A DNA stretch of 54,863 nucleotides from CAZWBR01 sp964404205 (GTDB lineage: Bacteria > Bacteroidota > Bacteroidia > Bacteroidales > Prolixibacteraceae). Location of the stretch: contig CAYOJD010000009.1 of the NCBI GenBank assembly GCA_964404205.1, forward strand, positions 1 to 54,863. Reading direction: 5' to 3'. This document shows, piece by piece, positions 8,773-16,646 of this stretch. A model generated the notes under the pieces. That model worked only from the letters and a program-made list of their open reading frames with translations. It had not been told where the DNA came from and made no database searches. The translations under genes and the position numbers were made by a program. How positions within the stretch are numbered: the first letter of the stretch is position 1; every line of letters starts with the position of its first letter.

Positions 8773-9729
8773 CTACAGCTTTCGAAACGATATGCCGGTA
8801 GGGGCAATTTTCCCGTCAGGTTTTACCTGCATGGCCGGAGGTAAACTGGCCCGTATGGCATCGGTAAGGCGGGCAAGCAGGCGCTCGCGTGGCAGAATCC
8901 GGTTCACCGCAAGGCTAATCTCACGAAATGGGACCGGTTCGGCTATCGGTTTAACCAAATCTTCATATTCGGCCGGAACAGTTATCGTTGCCAGCTCCGG
9001 GATAAAAGCTGCCCCGCCATGCAATTCGACAATCCGCCGCAGCGATTCAATGGAGTTAGAGCGATAGGTGAAACCCCTGTTCGGTTGCACTTTTACAGCC
9101 AACCGGCAGAAATCATCCACCTGATTCTGAAAACAGTTCCCCTCCTGCAAATACCAAAGTTCGGACATGTCAAGACTGGTTAAATTAATGACTTCATCAT
9201 CGAAATGGGGATTTTTTTCAGAGAGATACAGAAAGAATTTTTCGTAAAACAAAGGGACAAACTGAATTCCTTTGGCTTCGACAGGCGTGGCAACAATGGC
9301 AGCATCTAATTTTCCTTCTTTCAGTTCGGCGAGGGCTTTTTCAGTTGTCATCTCGCTTATATCCAATCGAATGCCTGGATATTTCTTCCCAAACCCTTTC
9401 GCGAAAAGCGGGACCAGATAGGGGGCTACCGTTGGAATAATGCCAATCCGAAGTAAACCTTCATCGGCCATGCTCAACTGTAGGCTTACATCTTTCAGGT
9501 TGTCGGCCAGCGCAACAATTTCGCGTGCCTTTTCAATTACCACCTCACCCTCAGGGGTCAATTCGAACGGTTTACGGCTGCGATCGATAATAACAAAGTC
9601 GAGTTCTTCTTCCAGATTTCGGATTTGCATGCTTAAAGCGGGTTGCGAAATTCCCAATTTTTCAGCTGCCAGCGAGAAACTTTTAGCCAGATCAAGTTCA
9701 ATTAAATATTTTAATTGATTGATATTCAT
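8773..9729 (-). CDS. oxyR: LysR-family peroxide sensor OxyR
   Basis: Cytoplasmic transcription regulator, 318 aa. The N-terminal winged helix-turn-helix (residues 1-60) contains SFSLAAEKLGISQPALSMQI. The effector domain follows from about 90. Two cysteines, Cys199 in LQEGNC and Cys208 in DDFC, have the same nine-residue spacing and the same numbers as the redox pair of E. coli OxyR, which makes this a real OxyR and not a generic LysR protein. It is divergent from dps across a 100-bp gap, the common OxyR target arrangement. The perfect palindrome in that gap suggests that it controls both dps and itself. Confidence 0.92.
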   Translation of the reverse strand: MNINQLKYLIELDLAKSFSLAAEKLGISQPALSMQIRNLEEELDFVIIDRSRKPFELTPEGEVVIEKAREIVALADNLKDVSLQLSMADEGLLRIGIIPTVAPYLVPLFAKGFGKKYPGIRLDISEMTTEKALAELKEGKLDAAIVATPVEAKGIQFVPLFYEKFFLYLSEKNPHFDDEVINLTSLDMSELWYLQEGNCFQNQVDDFCRLAVKVQPNRGFTYRSNSIESLRRIVELHGGAAFIPELATITVPAEYEDLVKPIAEPVPFREISLAVNRILPRERLLARLTDAIRASLPPAMQVKPDGKIAPTGISFRKL

Positions 9730-9738
9730 ATATTATAA

Positions 9739-9766
9739 ATTAATTTTATACATATATAAAATTAAT
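9739..9766. promoter_or_regulatory. perfect 12-4-12 palindrome, candidate OxyR operator
   Basis: ATTAATTTTATA (9739-9750) and TATAAAATTAAT (9755-9766) are exact reverse complements separated by CATA. The site lies 9 bp before the oxyR start. Its centre is about 33 bp upstream of the dps -7 element, so about -40 from the likely dps start site, a usual position for a LysR-type activator. The symmetry is seen directly; OxyR binding is inferred. Confidence 0.6.
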
Positions 9767-9781
9767 AAATATAATTGATTT

Positions 9782-9789
9782 CATCTTTG
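9782..9789 (+). promoter_or_regulatory. candidate -7 element for dps
   Basis: CATCTTTG matches TAnnTTTG in 7 of 8 positions, 40 nt before the dps ATG. There is no TTG at the -33 distance; instead the palindrome covers that region, as expected for an activator-dependent promoter. Confidence 0.45.
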
Positions 9790-9829
9790 TTTCGTCAAAA
9801 TTAAACAACACATTTTAAAATTTACAGAT

Positions 9830-10285
9830 ATGAAAACATTGAACAACACGAGCATCCAAGTCGTCGATGCACTGAACCAGCTCTTGGCCGACCATCAAGT
9901 TTATTATCAGAACCTTCGCGGATTGCATTGGAATGTAAAGGGCACTCTCTTTTTCGCGTTGCATACGCAATTCGAAAGCTACTACAATCAGGCCAGTGAA
10001 ACAGTCGACGAACTGGCGGAGCGCATCCTGATGCTTGGTGGACAGCCATTTCATACCATGAACGAATTTCTTGCGCACGCCGGGTTAACCGAAAACAGTA
10101 CTATCAGCGATGGTAAAAAAGCAGTCGAATTGGTGTTGAAAGACTCAGAATATTTGTTAACCGGTGTAAAATCAGCCTTGTTGCAGGCTGCTGAAGTCAG
10201 CGACGAAGGTACGCAGGCGATGCTCAGCGAAATGGTTTCGGGTTACGAAAAACAAATCTGGATGTTGAAAGCATTTTTGGGATAA
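9830..10285 (+). CDS. dps: Dps, DNA-protecting ferritin-like protein
   Basis: Ferritin-like protein of 151 aa that oxidises Fe(II) with peroxide, stores iron and protects DNA as a dodecamer. The inter-subunit ferroxidase ligands are all present: His33 (in RGLHWNVKG), His45, Asp60 and Glu64 (in ETVDELAERI). This is the classic Dps pattern, shifted by two residues from the well-studied Listeria protein. It is divergent from oxyR and ends in a strong terminator, so it is a single-gene unit. Peroxide induction through OxyR is likely. Confidence 0.96.
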   Translation: MKTLNNTSIQVVDALNQLLADHQVYYQNLRGLHWNVKGTLFFALHTQFESYYNQASETVDELAERILMLGGQPFHTMNEFLAHAGLTENSTISDGKKAVELVLKDSEYLLTGVKSALLQAAEVSDEGTQAMLSEMVSGYEKQIWMLKAFLG

Positions 10286-10314
10286 TCCATTCATCGAATC
10301 CAAAATTATCTTCA

Positions 10315-10350
10315 CCCCACGGAATTAGGTTTCCGTGGGGCTTTCTTTTT
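10315..10350 (+). terminator. strong intrinsic terminator of dps
   Basis: A perfect 10-bp stem, CCCCACGGAA (10315-10324) with TTCCGTGGGG (10331-10340), a 6-nt loop TTAGGT, then the T-rich run CTTTCTTTTT. Confidence 0.93.
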
Positions 10351-10406
10351 ATGCAGCTGCCGCCCATCATTCCTCAAAAAATTCTAAATTCGTTCTTAAA
10401 AATTAG

Positions 10407-10943
10407 ATGACAATGGCGAATCTGTTAACGAACGGCTCTATCTCGCTCCGAGCGCTCGAACCTGAAGATATCGAATTGCTTTACCAGTGGGAAAACGATG
10501 AAGCCATTTGGGCCGTAAGCAATACCCTTGTTCCATTCTCGAAATATATTTTGGCCCTTTATATTAAAAATAGCGACAAGGATATCTACGAAGCCAAACA
10601 GTTGCGGTTAATGATTGACAATGAAGAGAAAAAGAGTGTCGGGGCTATCGACCTTTTCGATTTCGACCCGTATCATCAGCGGGCCGGAATCGGGATCCTG
10701 ATTCACGACAAAGAAAACCAGTCAAAAGGATACGCTACTGCCGCCCTGCAACTGATGATTGCCTATTGTTTTGAAAAACTGAAACTTCATCAACTTTACG
10801 CCAACATTGCCAGCGACAACCTTGTCAGTTTGCAGCTATTCAATCGGGCTGGGTTTACGGTTATCGGAAACAAAAAAGATTGGCTTAGCCGTAGCGGACA
10901 ATGGCAGGACGAACTGTTGCTTCAACTTATCAATAACCGCTAA
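10407..10943 (+). CDS. GNAT N-acetyltransferase, RimJ/RimL-SpeG type
   Basis: Acetyl-CoA dependent acetyltransferase of 178 aa. It has the SLRALEPEDIELLYQWEND start typical of the RimJ/RimL/SpeG group. The acetyl-CoA loop region is at ENQSKGYATAAL (about 110-121), followed by the C-terminal pattern LYANIASDNLVSLQLFNRAGF. The substrate could be a ribosomal protein N-terminus, a polyamine or a small amine; the sequence does not decide. A second GNAT gene follows after 18 bp. An ATG two codons later (10413) is an equally possible start. Confidence 0.85.
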   Translation: MTMANLLTNGSISLRALEPEDIELLYQWENDEAIWAVSNTLVPFSKYILALYIKNSDKDIYEAKQLRLMIDNEEKKSVGAIDLFDFDPYHQRAGIGILIHDKENQSKGYATAALQLMIAYCFEKLKLHQLYANIASDNLVSLQLFNRAGFTVIGNKKDWLSRSGQWQDELLLQLINNR

Positions 10944-10961
10944 AAAATTTATTTTTATCCA

Positions 10962-11759
10962 ATGCCCCGTCTTCAACCATCACAATTTCAGATTGTCACC
11001 GATATTTTGCTTCAGCAGCCTTTTAATACCTTCTTTGCACTGGCGGTTACCGAACAACAGGTTGGCGGCGAAGTGTATGCCGACAACTGTGAGAAACCAA
11101 AATCATTACTTGTTCTTCATCCTTACGGGATGGCACTCCTCTGGGGCGAGACTCAGAACCAGTCATTTAATCAGGAAGTAAGCGAAGTGCTTTCCGTTGC
11201 ACCATCAGCACAGTTGCGCCATCGGTGGGTTCAAATCTATCCTCATTTCTGGGGCAACCTCGTCAATTCACTTCCTGACAACAACAATAGCTTGAAAGTT
11301 GAACGGTTTACCCGCTCGAATTTCCAATTTGACGAAACGGTATATTTGCAGTGGAAAGTCGCTCAACAGCCATCTAACGAAATCGTTGTCCCGATCGATG
11401 CAACTATTTTTGGTGAGATGCCCGGAGCCGTTGTCCCCAAATATTTCTGGAAAAGCGCGGCCGATTTTATACAAAATGGAGCCGGATTTACCGTCCTTCG
11501 CAACGGGAGACCAGCATCGACAGCCTTTGCAGCTTACTGCCATGGATCGTTTTTAGAGATTGGCATCGAAACCATACCCGAATGTTGGGGCGAAGGGTTA
11601 GCCCAGATCAGTTGCTCGGCGTTAATTGATTATTGTCTCGAAAGAGGATTAACACCGGTTTGGTCGTGCCGCGAAGAAAATGTTGCCTCACTCCGGTTGG
11701 CCCAAAAACTGGGCTTTATCCCGTCGGTGACATTGCCTAACTTTAGAATTAGCTATTAA
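10962..11759 (+). CDS. GNAT-family acetyltransferase, PF12746-like, 265 aa
   Basis: Two-part protein. Residues 1-140 form a variable alpha/beta domain. Residues 145-265 resemble the GNAT core, with a degenerate acetyl-CoA region near IPECWGEGLAQISCSALIDY and the typical end SLRLAQKLGF. The layout recalls the GNAT_acetyltran family (PF12746), which includes the zwittermicin self-resistance protein ZmaR; the match is from memory of the pattern. It follows another GNAT gene closely and its last 11 bp overlap the convergent HsdR-N-like gene. Function unknown. Confidence 0.7.
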   Translation: MPRLQPSQFQIVTDILLQQPFNTFFALAVTEQQVGGEVYADNCEKPKSLLVLHPYGMALLWGETQNQSFNQEVSEVLSVAPSAQLRHRWVQIYPHFWGNLVNSLPDNNNSLKVERFTRSNFQFDETVYLQWKVAQQPSNEIVVPIDATIFGEMPGAVVPKYFWKSAADFIQNGAGFTVLRNGRPASTAFAAYCHGSFLEIGIETIPECWGEGLAQISCSALIDYCLERGLTPVWSCREENVASLRLAQKLGFIPSVTLPNFRISY

Positions 11760-12213
11760 CCGACTGATTGATAGTTTCGTAATAAGGAATCTGCTCCGCA
11801 AAAATACAACGGTTGTTCGCCCGATCTAACCGACAGCAATAGTGCGAAAGGCCATTGGTTACGACCAGCCAGTCGACCTGAAAATCGAGGTTATAACGGG
11901 CAACCTGAGCAAAAACCTGTTGACCGATTTTCACTTCCGGGGCTTTACATTCGACCACCAGCAGCGGATTCCCTGTTCGTGAAAAGACAACCACATCGGC
12001 TCGAAAATCATGTTGATTAATTTTCAGCGAGCGTTCAACCGCGATTAATGCCACCGGATAACCTAACTCTTCAGCCAGAAACCTTACAAAATGTTGCCGT
12101 ACCCACTCTTCGGGAGTAAGTGCGACCCACCTTTTCCGGAAGGTATCGAAAATCGAACGTCGGCCATCAACCGTTTTAATTCGAAACGGATAAACGGGAA
12201 GATTGAGTTGCAT
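11749..12213 (-). CDS. type I restriction HsdR N-terminal-like nuclease domain protein
   Basis: Small solitary protein of 154 aa. It contains a PD-(D/E)XK nuclease core: Asp73 in DFRADVVVF and ECK (Glu88-Lys90) in LLVVECKAP, then a Gln near 98. This corresponds to the HSDR_N_2 domain (PF13588) without helicase, methylase or specificity parts, so it is not a working type I restriction system. Its place beside the holA block is a recurrent Bacteroidetes arrangement in my memory. I chose the ATG at 12213 (MQLNLPVYPF); a longer frame to 12393 would overlap the divergent AMP nucleosidase gene and encodes implausible sequence. The stop overlaps the convergent GNAT gene by 11 bp. Confidence 0.85.
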   Translation of the reverse strand: MQLNLPVYPFRIKTVDGRRSIFDTFRKRWVALTPEEWVRQHFVRFLAEELGYPVALIAVERSLKINQHDFRADVVVFSRTGNPLLVVECKAPEVKIGQQVFAQVARYNLDFQVDWLVVTNGLSHYCCRLDRANNRCIFAEQIPYYETINQSVNS

Positions 12214-12264
12214 CATGATAATAAAGATGGCTAAAACTAAATTTTTATTTTTATAGAACCAAGA

Positions 12265-12288
12265 ATCTGCAAAAAGCAGATATTTTTG
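12265..12288 (+). promoter_or_regulatory. candidate -7 element with inverted repeat before the AMP nucleosidase gene
   Basis: TATTTTTG (12281-12288) fits TAnnTTTG exactly but ends only 7 nt before the ATG, implying a very short leader or leaderless message. It is flanked and overlapped by ATCTGC-AAAAA-GCAGAT (12265-12281). No TTG at -33. Confidence 0.3.
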
Positions 12289-12295
12289 TTTAAAA

Positions 12296-13072
12296 ATGGG
12301 TATGAAGACCAAAGAAGAGATTGTCAGAAACTGGCTGCCGCGATACACAGGCCGCGAATTGGAAGATTTCACACAGCACATTTTGCTGACCAACTTCCAG
12401 AATTATGTAGAGTATTTTGCCGAAAAGTTCAATGTGCCTATTGTGGGCGAAGACAAAACCATGCCCAATGCCAGTGCCAATGGTATCACCATCATCAACT
12501 TCGGCATGGGAAGCCCCAATGCTGCCACCATCATGGATCTGTTGAGTGCCATCATGCCCGAGGCAGTACTCTTTCTGGGCAAATGTGGCGGGCTCAAACG
12601 TAAAAGCGAACTGGGCGATTTTATCCTGCCACTGGCAGCCATTCGCAGCGATGGTACTTCGAACGATTACCTTCCGCCGGAAGTCCCTGCACTGCCGGCA
12701 TTCAGCCTTCAACGTGCCGTTTCGTCAACCATTCGCGATCAGGGGCTCGACTACTGGACCGGAACGGTACTTACCACCAACAAGCGGGTTTGGGAATACG
12801 ACGACCGATTCAAAAAATATCTGATTAAAACACGGGCAATGGCTATCGACATGGAAACGGCAACCATCTTCACCGTAGGGTTCTACAATCAGATCCCAAC
12901 CGGCGCACTATTGCTTATATCCGATCAACCCATGATTTCGACCGGAGTAAAAACCGCAGCCAGCGACCGCGAAGTGACCCGTAAATATGTCAACTCACAC
13001 CTCGAAGTGGGTATTGGCGCACTGCTCGAAATTATCAACGACGGCAGGTCTGTTAAACACCTAAGATTCTAA
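12296..13072 (+). CDS. amn: AMP nucleosidase
   Basis: Cytoplasmic enzyme that hydrolyses AMP to adenine and ribose 5-phosphate. The 258 aa fit the short Bacteroidetes form, which lacks the long N-terminal domain of E. coli Amn. The nucleoside phosphorylase-like fold is seen in ITIINFGMGSPNAATIMDLL, LFLGKCGGL, and AIDMETATIFTVG, the substrate-binding Met-Glu segment. The C-terminus contains LLLISDQPM. One base separates it from holA, so the two are certainly cotranscribed. A second ATG at 12302 could be the true start. Confidence 0.9.
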   Translation: MGMKTKEEIVRNWLPRYTGRELEDFTQHILLTNFQNYVEYFAEKFNVPIVGEDKTMPNASANGITIINFGMGSPNAATIMDLLSAIMPEAVLFLGKCGGLKRKSELGDFILPLAAIRSDGTSNDYLPPEVPALPAFSLQRAVSSTIRDQGLDYWTGTVLTTNKRVWEYDDRFKKYLIKTRAMAIDMETATIFTVGFYNQIPTGALLLISDQPMISTGVKTAASDREVTRKYVNSHLEVGIGALLEIINDGRSVKHLRF

Positions 13073-13073
13073 G

Positions 13074-14081
13074 ATGGCATCATTCAACGAGATAATCTCT
13101 GATTTAAAGAAGCAGAAGTTCAGTTCAATCTATTTTCTGGAAGGCGAAGAGCCTTACTTTATCGACCAGATTAGCGACTATATTACCGACCATGCACTTA
13201 CCGAAGAGGAGAAAGGGTTCAACCAGACCATCCTTTACGGAAAAGACAGTTCTGTAGATACCATTCTCACGGCTGCCAAGCGTTACCCAATGATGGCCAA
13301 ACGACAGGTTGTTGCCATTCGCGAAGCTCAGAATATCAAGGATATCGATGAACTGGCTTCGTATGTCGAAAAGCCCTTGATATCGACCATATTGGTTATC
13401 AGCTACAAATACAAAACCATCGACAAGCGCAAGCGGCTTTACAAAGCGCTACAGAAGAATGGAATCCATTTTGAGTCGAAAGCGATTTATGACAACAAAA
13501 TCCCCGAATGGATTATCAGCTATTTGAAGGCCAAGAATCTGGGCATTATGCCTGTTGCCGCGCAAATGATAGCCGATCATGTAGGCAATAATCTTCAACG
13601 AATTGTCAACGAACTCGATAAAATAATTTTTTCGATGGTTCCCGGAACCAGCATAACGCTTGACGAAGTAGAAAAAAATATTGGTATAAGTAAGGAATAC
13701 AATGTTTTCGAGCTACAGAATGCCCTCTCGGGACGCGACATCCTGAAAGCCAACCGCATCATCAACTACATGATTGATAACGAAAAATCCACTCCAATGG
13801 TTTTAACAATCAGTAATTTAGCTTCCTATTTTAAAAAAATATTGCTTTTTCATACTATTCCCAATAAAAACGACGAAAGGGCAATCGCTTCCAAAATAGG
13901 CGTTAGTCCCTTCTTTGTAAAAGATTTCCAGTTGGCCGCCAAAACTTTTACATTACATAAAGCTATTTCAGCCATTACTTTGCTTCGCGAAGCCGATCTC
14001 CGGTCGAAAGGTGGCCGTGGCGGTTCGGCGCAAAGTGGCGAAATTCAGCGTGAATTAATTTACAAACTCTTACATATCTAA
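13074..14081 (+). CDS. holA: DNA polymerase III delta subunit
   Basis: Clamp-loader subunit that opens the beta clamp; 335 aa, normal length. The N-terminal AAA+-like domain contains IYFLEGEEPYFIDQI, where family members read FLxGxExxLI. The middle has the typical IADHVGNNLQRIVNELDKI segment, and the C-terminal collar domain ends in SGEIQRELIYKLLHI. It follows amn by 1 bp and precedes the rhomboid gene by 4 bp, so the run is an operon. Confidence 0.94.
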   Translation: MASFNEIISDLKKQKFSSIYFLEGEEPYFIDQISDYITDHALTEEEKGFNQTILYGKDSSVDTILTAAKRYPMMAKRQVVAIREAQNIKDIDELASYVEKPLISTILVISYKYKTIDKRKRLYKALQKNGIHFESKAIYDNKIPEWIISYLKAKNLGIMPVAAQMIADHVGNNLQRIVNELDKIIFSMVPGTSITLDEVEKNIGISKEYNVFELQNALSGRDILKANRIINYMIDNEKSTPMVLTISNLASYFKKILLFHTIPNKNDERAIASKIGVSPFFVKDFQLAAKTFTLHKAISAITLLREADLRSKGGRGGSAQSGEIQRELIYKLLHI

Positions 14082-14085
14082 AAAT

Positions 14086-14703
14086 ATGGCTTCAATTACC
14101 ATCATGCTCATCATTTTGATTTCGCTGGTCTCAATACTGGCCTTTTCGCAGCCATCGGTGATGGAGCAGTTTCAGTTCAATGCTTTCAAAGTCTTTCACC
14201 GCAATCAATATTACCGGCTGATTTCGCATGCGCTTGTCCATGCCAACTGGGAACACCTGCTGGTGAACATGATTGTCCTTTTCTCGTTCGGGAAAGCCGT
14301 TGAACACTATTTTGCCATTAATTTCGGGGCGAACGGTCGCTTTTACTATCTGGCCCTTTTTATCCTTTCAATTATTTTCTCCAGTCTGGCTTCACTGGTT
14401 AAACAACGGAACAACGTCTATTACAATGCAGTTGGGGCTTCCGGTGCCACTTCGGCTATCCTTTTTGCGGCTATTTTCTTCGACCCGTGGGCCAAGATCT
14501 ATTTTTTCGGAATATTACCCATGCCGGGCATCATTTTCGGGGCACTTTATCTCTATTACTCTTATTACATGAGTCGGAAAAATATCGATAATATTGGTCA
14601 TGATGCTCATTTTCTGGGCGCTGTATTTGGTTTTTTTGCACCGGTATTCCTTCGGCCTACCCTGCTGAATGATTTTCTGAGTTTACTGATGAATTTTAAA
14701 TAA
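14086..14703 (+). CDS. rhomboid-family intramembrane serine protease
   Basis: Polytopic inner-membrane protease, 205 aa with six hydrophobic segments. The conserved loop HANWEHLLVNM (52-62), the nucleophile Ser119 in AVGASGATSA, and the base His175 in GHDAHFLGAVFG complete the Ser-His dyad, so it should be active. Its substrates are unknown. It lies within the amn-holA-rhomboid-aminotransferase run with gaps of only 4 and 12 bp. Confidence 0.95.
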   Translation: MASITIMLIILISLVSILAFSQPSVMEQFQFNAFKVFHRNQYYRLISHALVHANWEHLLVNMIVLFSFGKAVEHYFAINFGANGRFYYLALFILSIIFSSLASLVKQRNNVYYNAVGASGATSAILFAAIFFDPWAKIYFFGILPMPGIIFGALYLYYSYYMSRKNIDNIGHDAHFLGAVFGFFAPVFLRPTLLNDFLSLLMNFK

Positions 14704-14715
14704 GGCTATTACGGA

Positions 14716-15567
14716 ATGAAGGGGGGCTATCTGCAATACAACGGTAAATTCTTAAAGGAAAGCGATTTACTCTTTTCGGGCGGCGATCTTTTCAGACTTG
14801 GTGTTGGGTTGCACGAATCTTTTCGTGCAGAAAACAATGAAATTTTGTTTGCAGAAGAGGTTTACGAGCATCTGAACCAGGCTGCCCGGGCCATCAATCT
14901 TCCGTTGCCCGAAGGGTTCGATATATTTGGCGTCCAGTTCAGACGTGATGTTTCAAGACTGCTGAACAAGAATAAGTTGTATTTGGCAGCACGAGTGGTC
15001 GTACATCTTTTTGCCGGCAGTAACGGAACAGACATCCTGATGAGTGCCGAAGAGCTTCCCCGCGGGTTTTTCCCTCTTTCGGCCAACGGACTGCTGCTCA
15101 ATATATTTACCGATGAAACAAAAGCTATCGGGAAGTTGGGAAACTGCGAACCGGGCTCGCGATACATCTGGATGGTAGCCGCCAATACCGCTGCTGCTAT
15201 GAGCCGACACAACATGATAATTTGCAACAGCGACAATTTCCCATGCGAAGTAATCGGAGGCTCTTTTGCCATTATCCGCGAATCGACTATCACCTTTCCA
15301 TCCGCGGAGTCGGGTGGTTACCAGGCAACTATCGTTGCCCAAGTGGCCAATGCCGCACGGCAATGTGGTTTTGAACCTGTTTTTCGTGAAAATATTGGGA
15401 GTGAAGAGTTGCTTGAAGCTGATGAATTGTTTTTGATGGACAATTGTCTGGGCATTCAAAAGGTTCTAGGATTGGAAGAGCGAAGGTTTTACAGTATTAA
15501 AACCGAAGCCATAGCGCGCAAGTTTACTGAACTGGCTACCGAATACCGCAAATCAAGAATGTTATAA
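14716..15567 (+). CDS. class IV aminotransferase-like PLP protein
   Basis: A 283-aa protein with the fold pattern of branched-chain aminotransferases, D-amino acid transaminases and aminodeoxychorismate lyase (PabC). Lys140 in the KLGN segment is in the place of the PLP lysine (K-x-x-N in the family). The later region CEVIGGSFAII and SAESGGYQATIVAQVANAA correspond to the usual xExxxSNIF and gGilpGitR blocks, but the match is weak. Several PLP-phosphate contacts are not obvious, so activity may be altered. It is the last gene of the amn-holA operon and converges on yqgE with a 4-bp gap. The substrate cannot be named. Confidence 0.7.
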   Translation: MKGGYLQYNGKFLKESDLLFSGGDLFRLGVGLHESFRAENNEILFAEEVYEHLNQAARAINLPLPEGFDIFGVQFRRDVSRLLNKNKLYLAARVVVHLFAGSNGTDILMSAEELPRGFFPLSANGLLLNIFTDETKAIGKLGNCEPGSRYIWMVAANTAAAMSRHNMIICNSDNFPCEVIGGSFAIIRESTITFPSAESGGYQATIVAQVANAARQCGFEPVFRENIGSEELLEADELFLMDNCLGIQKVLGLEERRFYSIKTEAIARKFTELATEYRKSRML

Positions 15568-15571
15568 AGGG

Positions 15572-16165
15572 CTAATTCATTGCCGGATCAACCGGGAAGT
15601 GGCGCCAAAGTTCGTAATGGCCGCCTATTTTGCTTACACTCTCTTCCCAAAAATTCTCATCACTGCCCATCACACTGCTGACATCGGCCTCATCGACCAG
15701 CCACGATTGTTCGGCAATTTCATCATCCAGTTGTCCGCCACTCCATCCCGAATAGCCAAGGAAAAAACGGATTTGGCCTGGCTCAACCAGTCCGGCCCTG
15801 ATCATCGACTTCAGGTGATCAAAGTCGCCGCTCCACCATAACTCGTCTTTCACGTGAAGGCTTCCCGGCAGTTTGCTCCCCAAAGTATGGATAAAGAAAA
15901 GCTGGTCATTTCCAACTGGACCGCCCAAAAAAACATCCGCCTCAAAGTCGGGCATATCTTTCATTATCTCGTTCATTGGAAGCTCGATAGGTTTGTTTAA
16001 TATAAATCCTACAGCACCCTCCGTCGAATAGTCGACCAGTAAAACGGTTGAGCGGCTGAAATAATGCCCCGGTAAAAAAGGTTGTGAAATAATGAGCCGT
16101 CCCTTTCCGGGTGCAAGTTTGCTCTCGGTTTTAAAAAAGTCAAAATCTATAGGTCTGTCGCTCAT
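15572..16165 (-). CDS. YqgE/AlgH family protein (UPF0301)
   Basis: Cytoplasmic protein of 197 aa with the diagnostic blocks GRLIISQPFLPGHYFSRSTVLL, GAVGFILNKP, VFLGGPVGNDQLFFIHT and FFLGYSGWSGGQLDDEI. The molecular role of the family is not established. It follows the DivIC-like gene by 84 bp on the same strand. Confidence 0.95.
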   Translation of the reverse strand: MSDRPIDFDFFKTESKLAPGKGRLIISQPFLPGHYFSRSTVLLVDYSTEGAVGFILNKPIELPMNEIMKDMPDFEADVFLGGPVGNDQLFFIHTLGSKLPGSLHVKDELWWSGDFDHLKSMIRAGLVEPGQIRFFLGYSGWSGGQLDDEIAEQSWLVDEADVSSVMGSDENFWEESVSKIGGHYELWRHFPVDPAMN

Positions 16166-16249
16166 TATGCTACAATCAGATGTCAGTACAATTTATAAAA
16201 AATATACGACAAAAGTGATATGGAGATGATTAAATGAGGCAGGGTGATT

Positions 16250-16552
16250 TTATTTTTCGATAATCAGAAAGATATCTTCATTGTCCTTCTTCATATAAAA
16301 CTCTTCGCGGGCAAATGTTTCCAGGTCTTTCGAGTTATCTTTCAGCTCTTTAAGTCTTGCACTATCGGCTGCAATTTTGGTTTCGTAATACGATTTTTCG
16401 ACCCTGTATTTCTTTAGCTTGTTGATATTCTTTCGGAGAAAAAGAATGTTATTGTCGTCGATAAAAATCATCCAAATGCTAAAAACCAGAAAAGCCAACA
16501 AATATTTGTTGCCCATCGGTTTCAGAAATGATTTAGGAATCGACAGTTTCAT
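16250..16552 (-). CDS. FtsB/DivIC-type septum formation initiator
   Basis: Small bitopic division protein of 100 aa. It has a short cytoplasmic start, one membrane helix (about 18-33), a coiled-coil stretch (about 38-75) rich in Lys/Glu/Leu heptads, and the family end DLETFAREEFYMKKDNEDIF, which matches the conserved ARe.y.m.k..E block. It would act with the FtsL- and FtsQ-type proteins at the septum. It starts 48 bp after the pruA terminator. Confidence 0.9.
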   Translation of the reverse strand: MKLSIPKSFLKPMGNKYLLAFLVFSIWMIFIDDNNILFLRKNINKLKKYRVEKSYYETKIAADSARLKELKDNSKDLETFAREEFYMKKDNEDIFLIIEK

Positions 16553-16596
16553 GATACAATAATTTCAACGGCAAAATAACGAAATCTGACGTGAAA

Positions 16597-16627
16597 GAAA
16601 AAGAGGAACCGGTTAAAGTTCCTCTTT
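16597..16627 (-). terminator. intrinsic terminator of pruA
   Basis: On the minus strand AAAGAGGAAC (16618-16627) pairs perfectly with GTTCCTCTTT (16600-16609) over 10 bp, with an 8-nt loop, and runs into TTC-TTTC. It lies 20 bp past the pruA stop. Confidence 0.85.
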
Positions 16628-16646
16628 GCTTATCAAATTATCTTAA

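Noticed and set aside
12214..12393. Longer N-terminus for the HsdR-N-like protein
   Set aside because: It would overlap the divergent amn gene and crosses its promoter; the added residues look non-coding. ATG at 12213 preferred.
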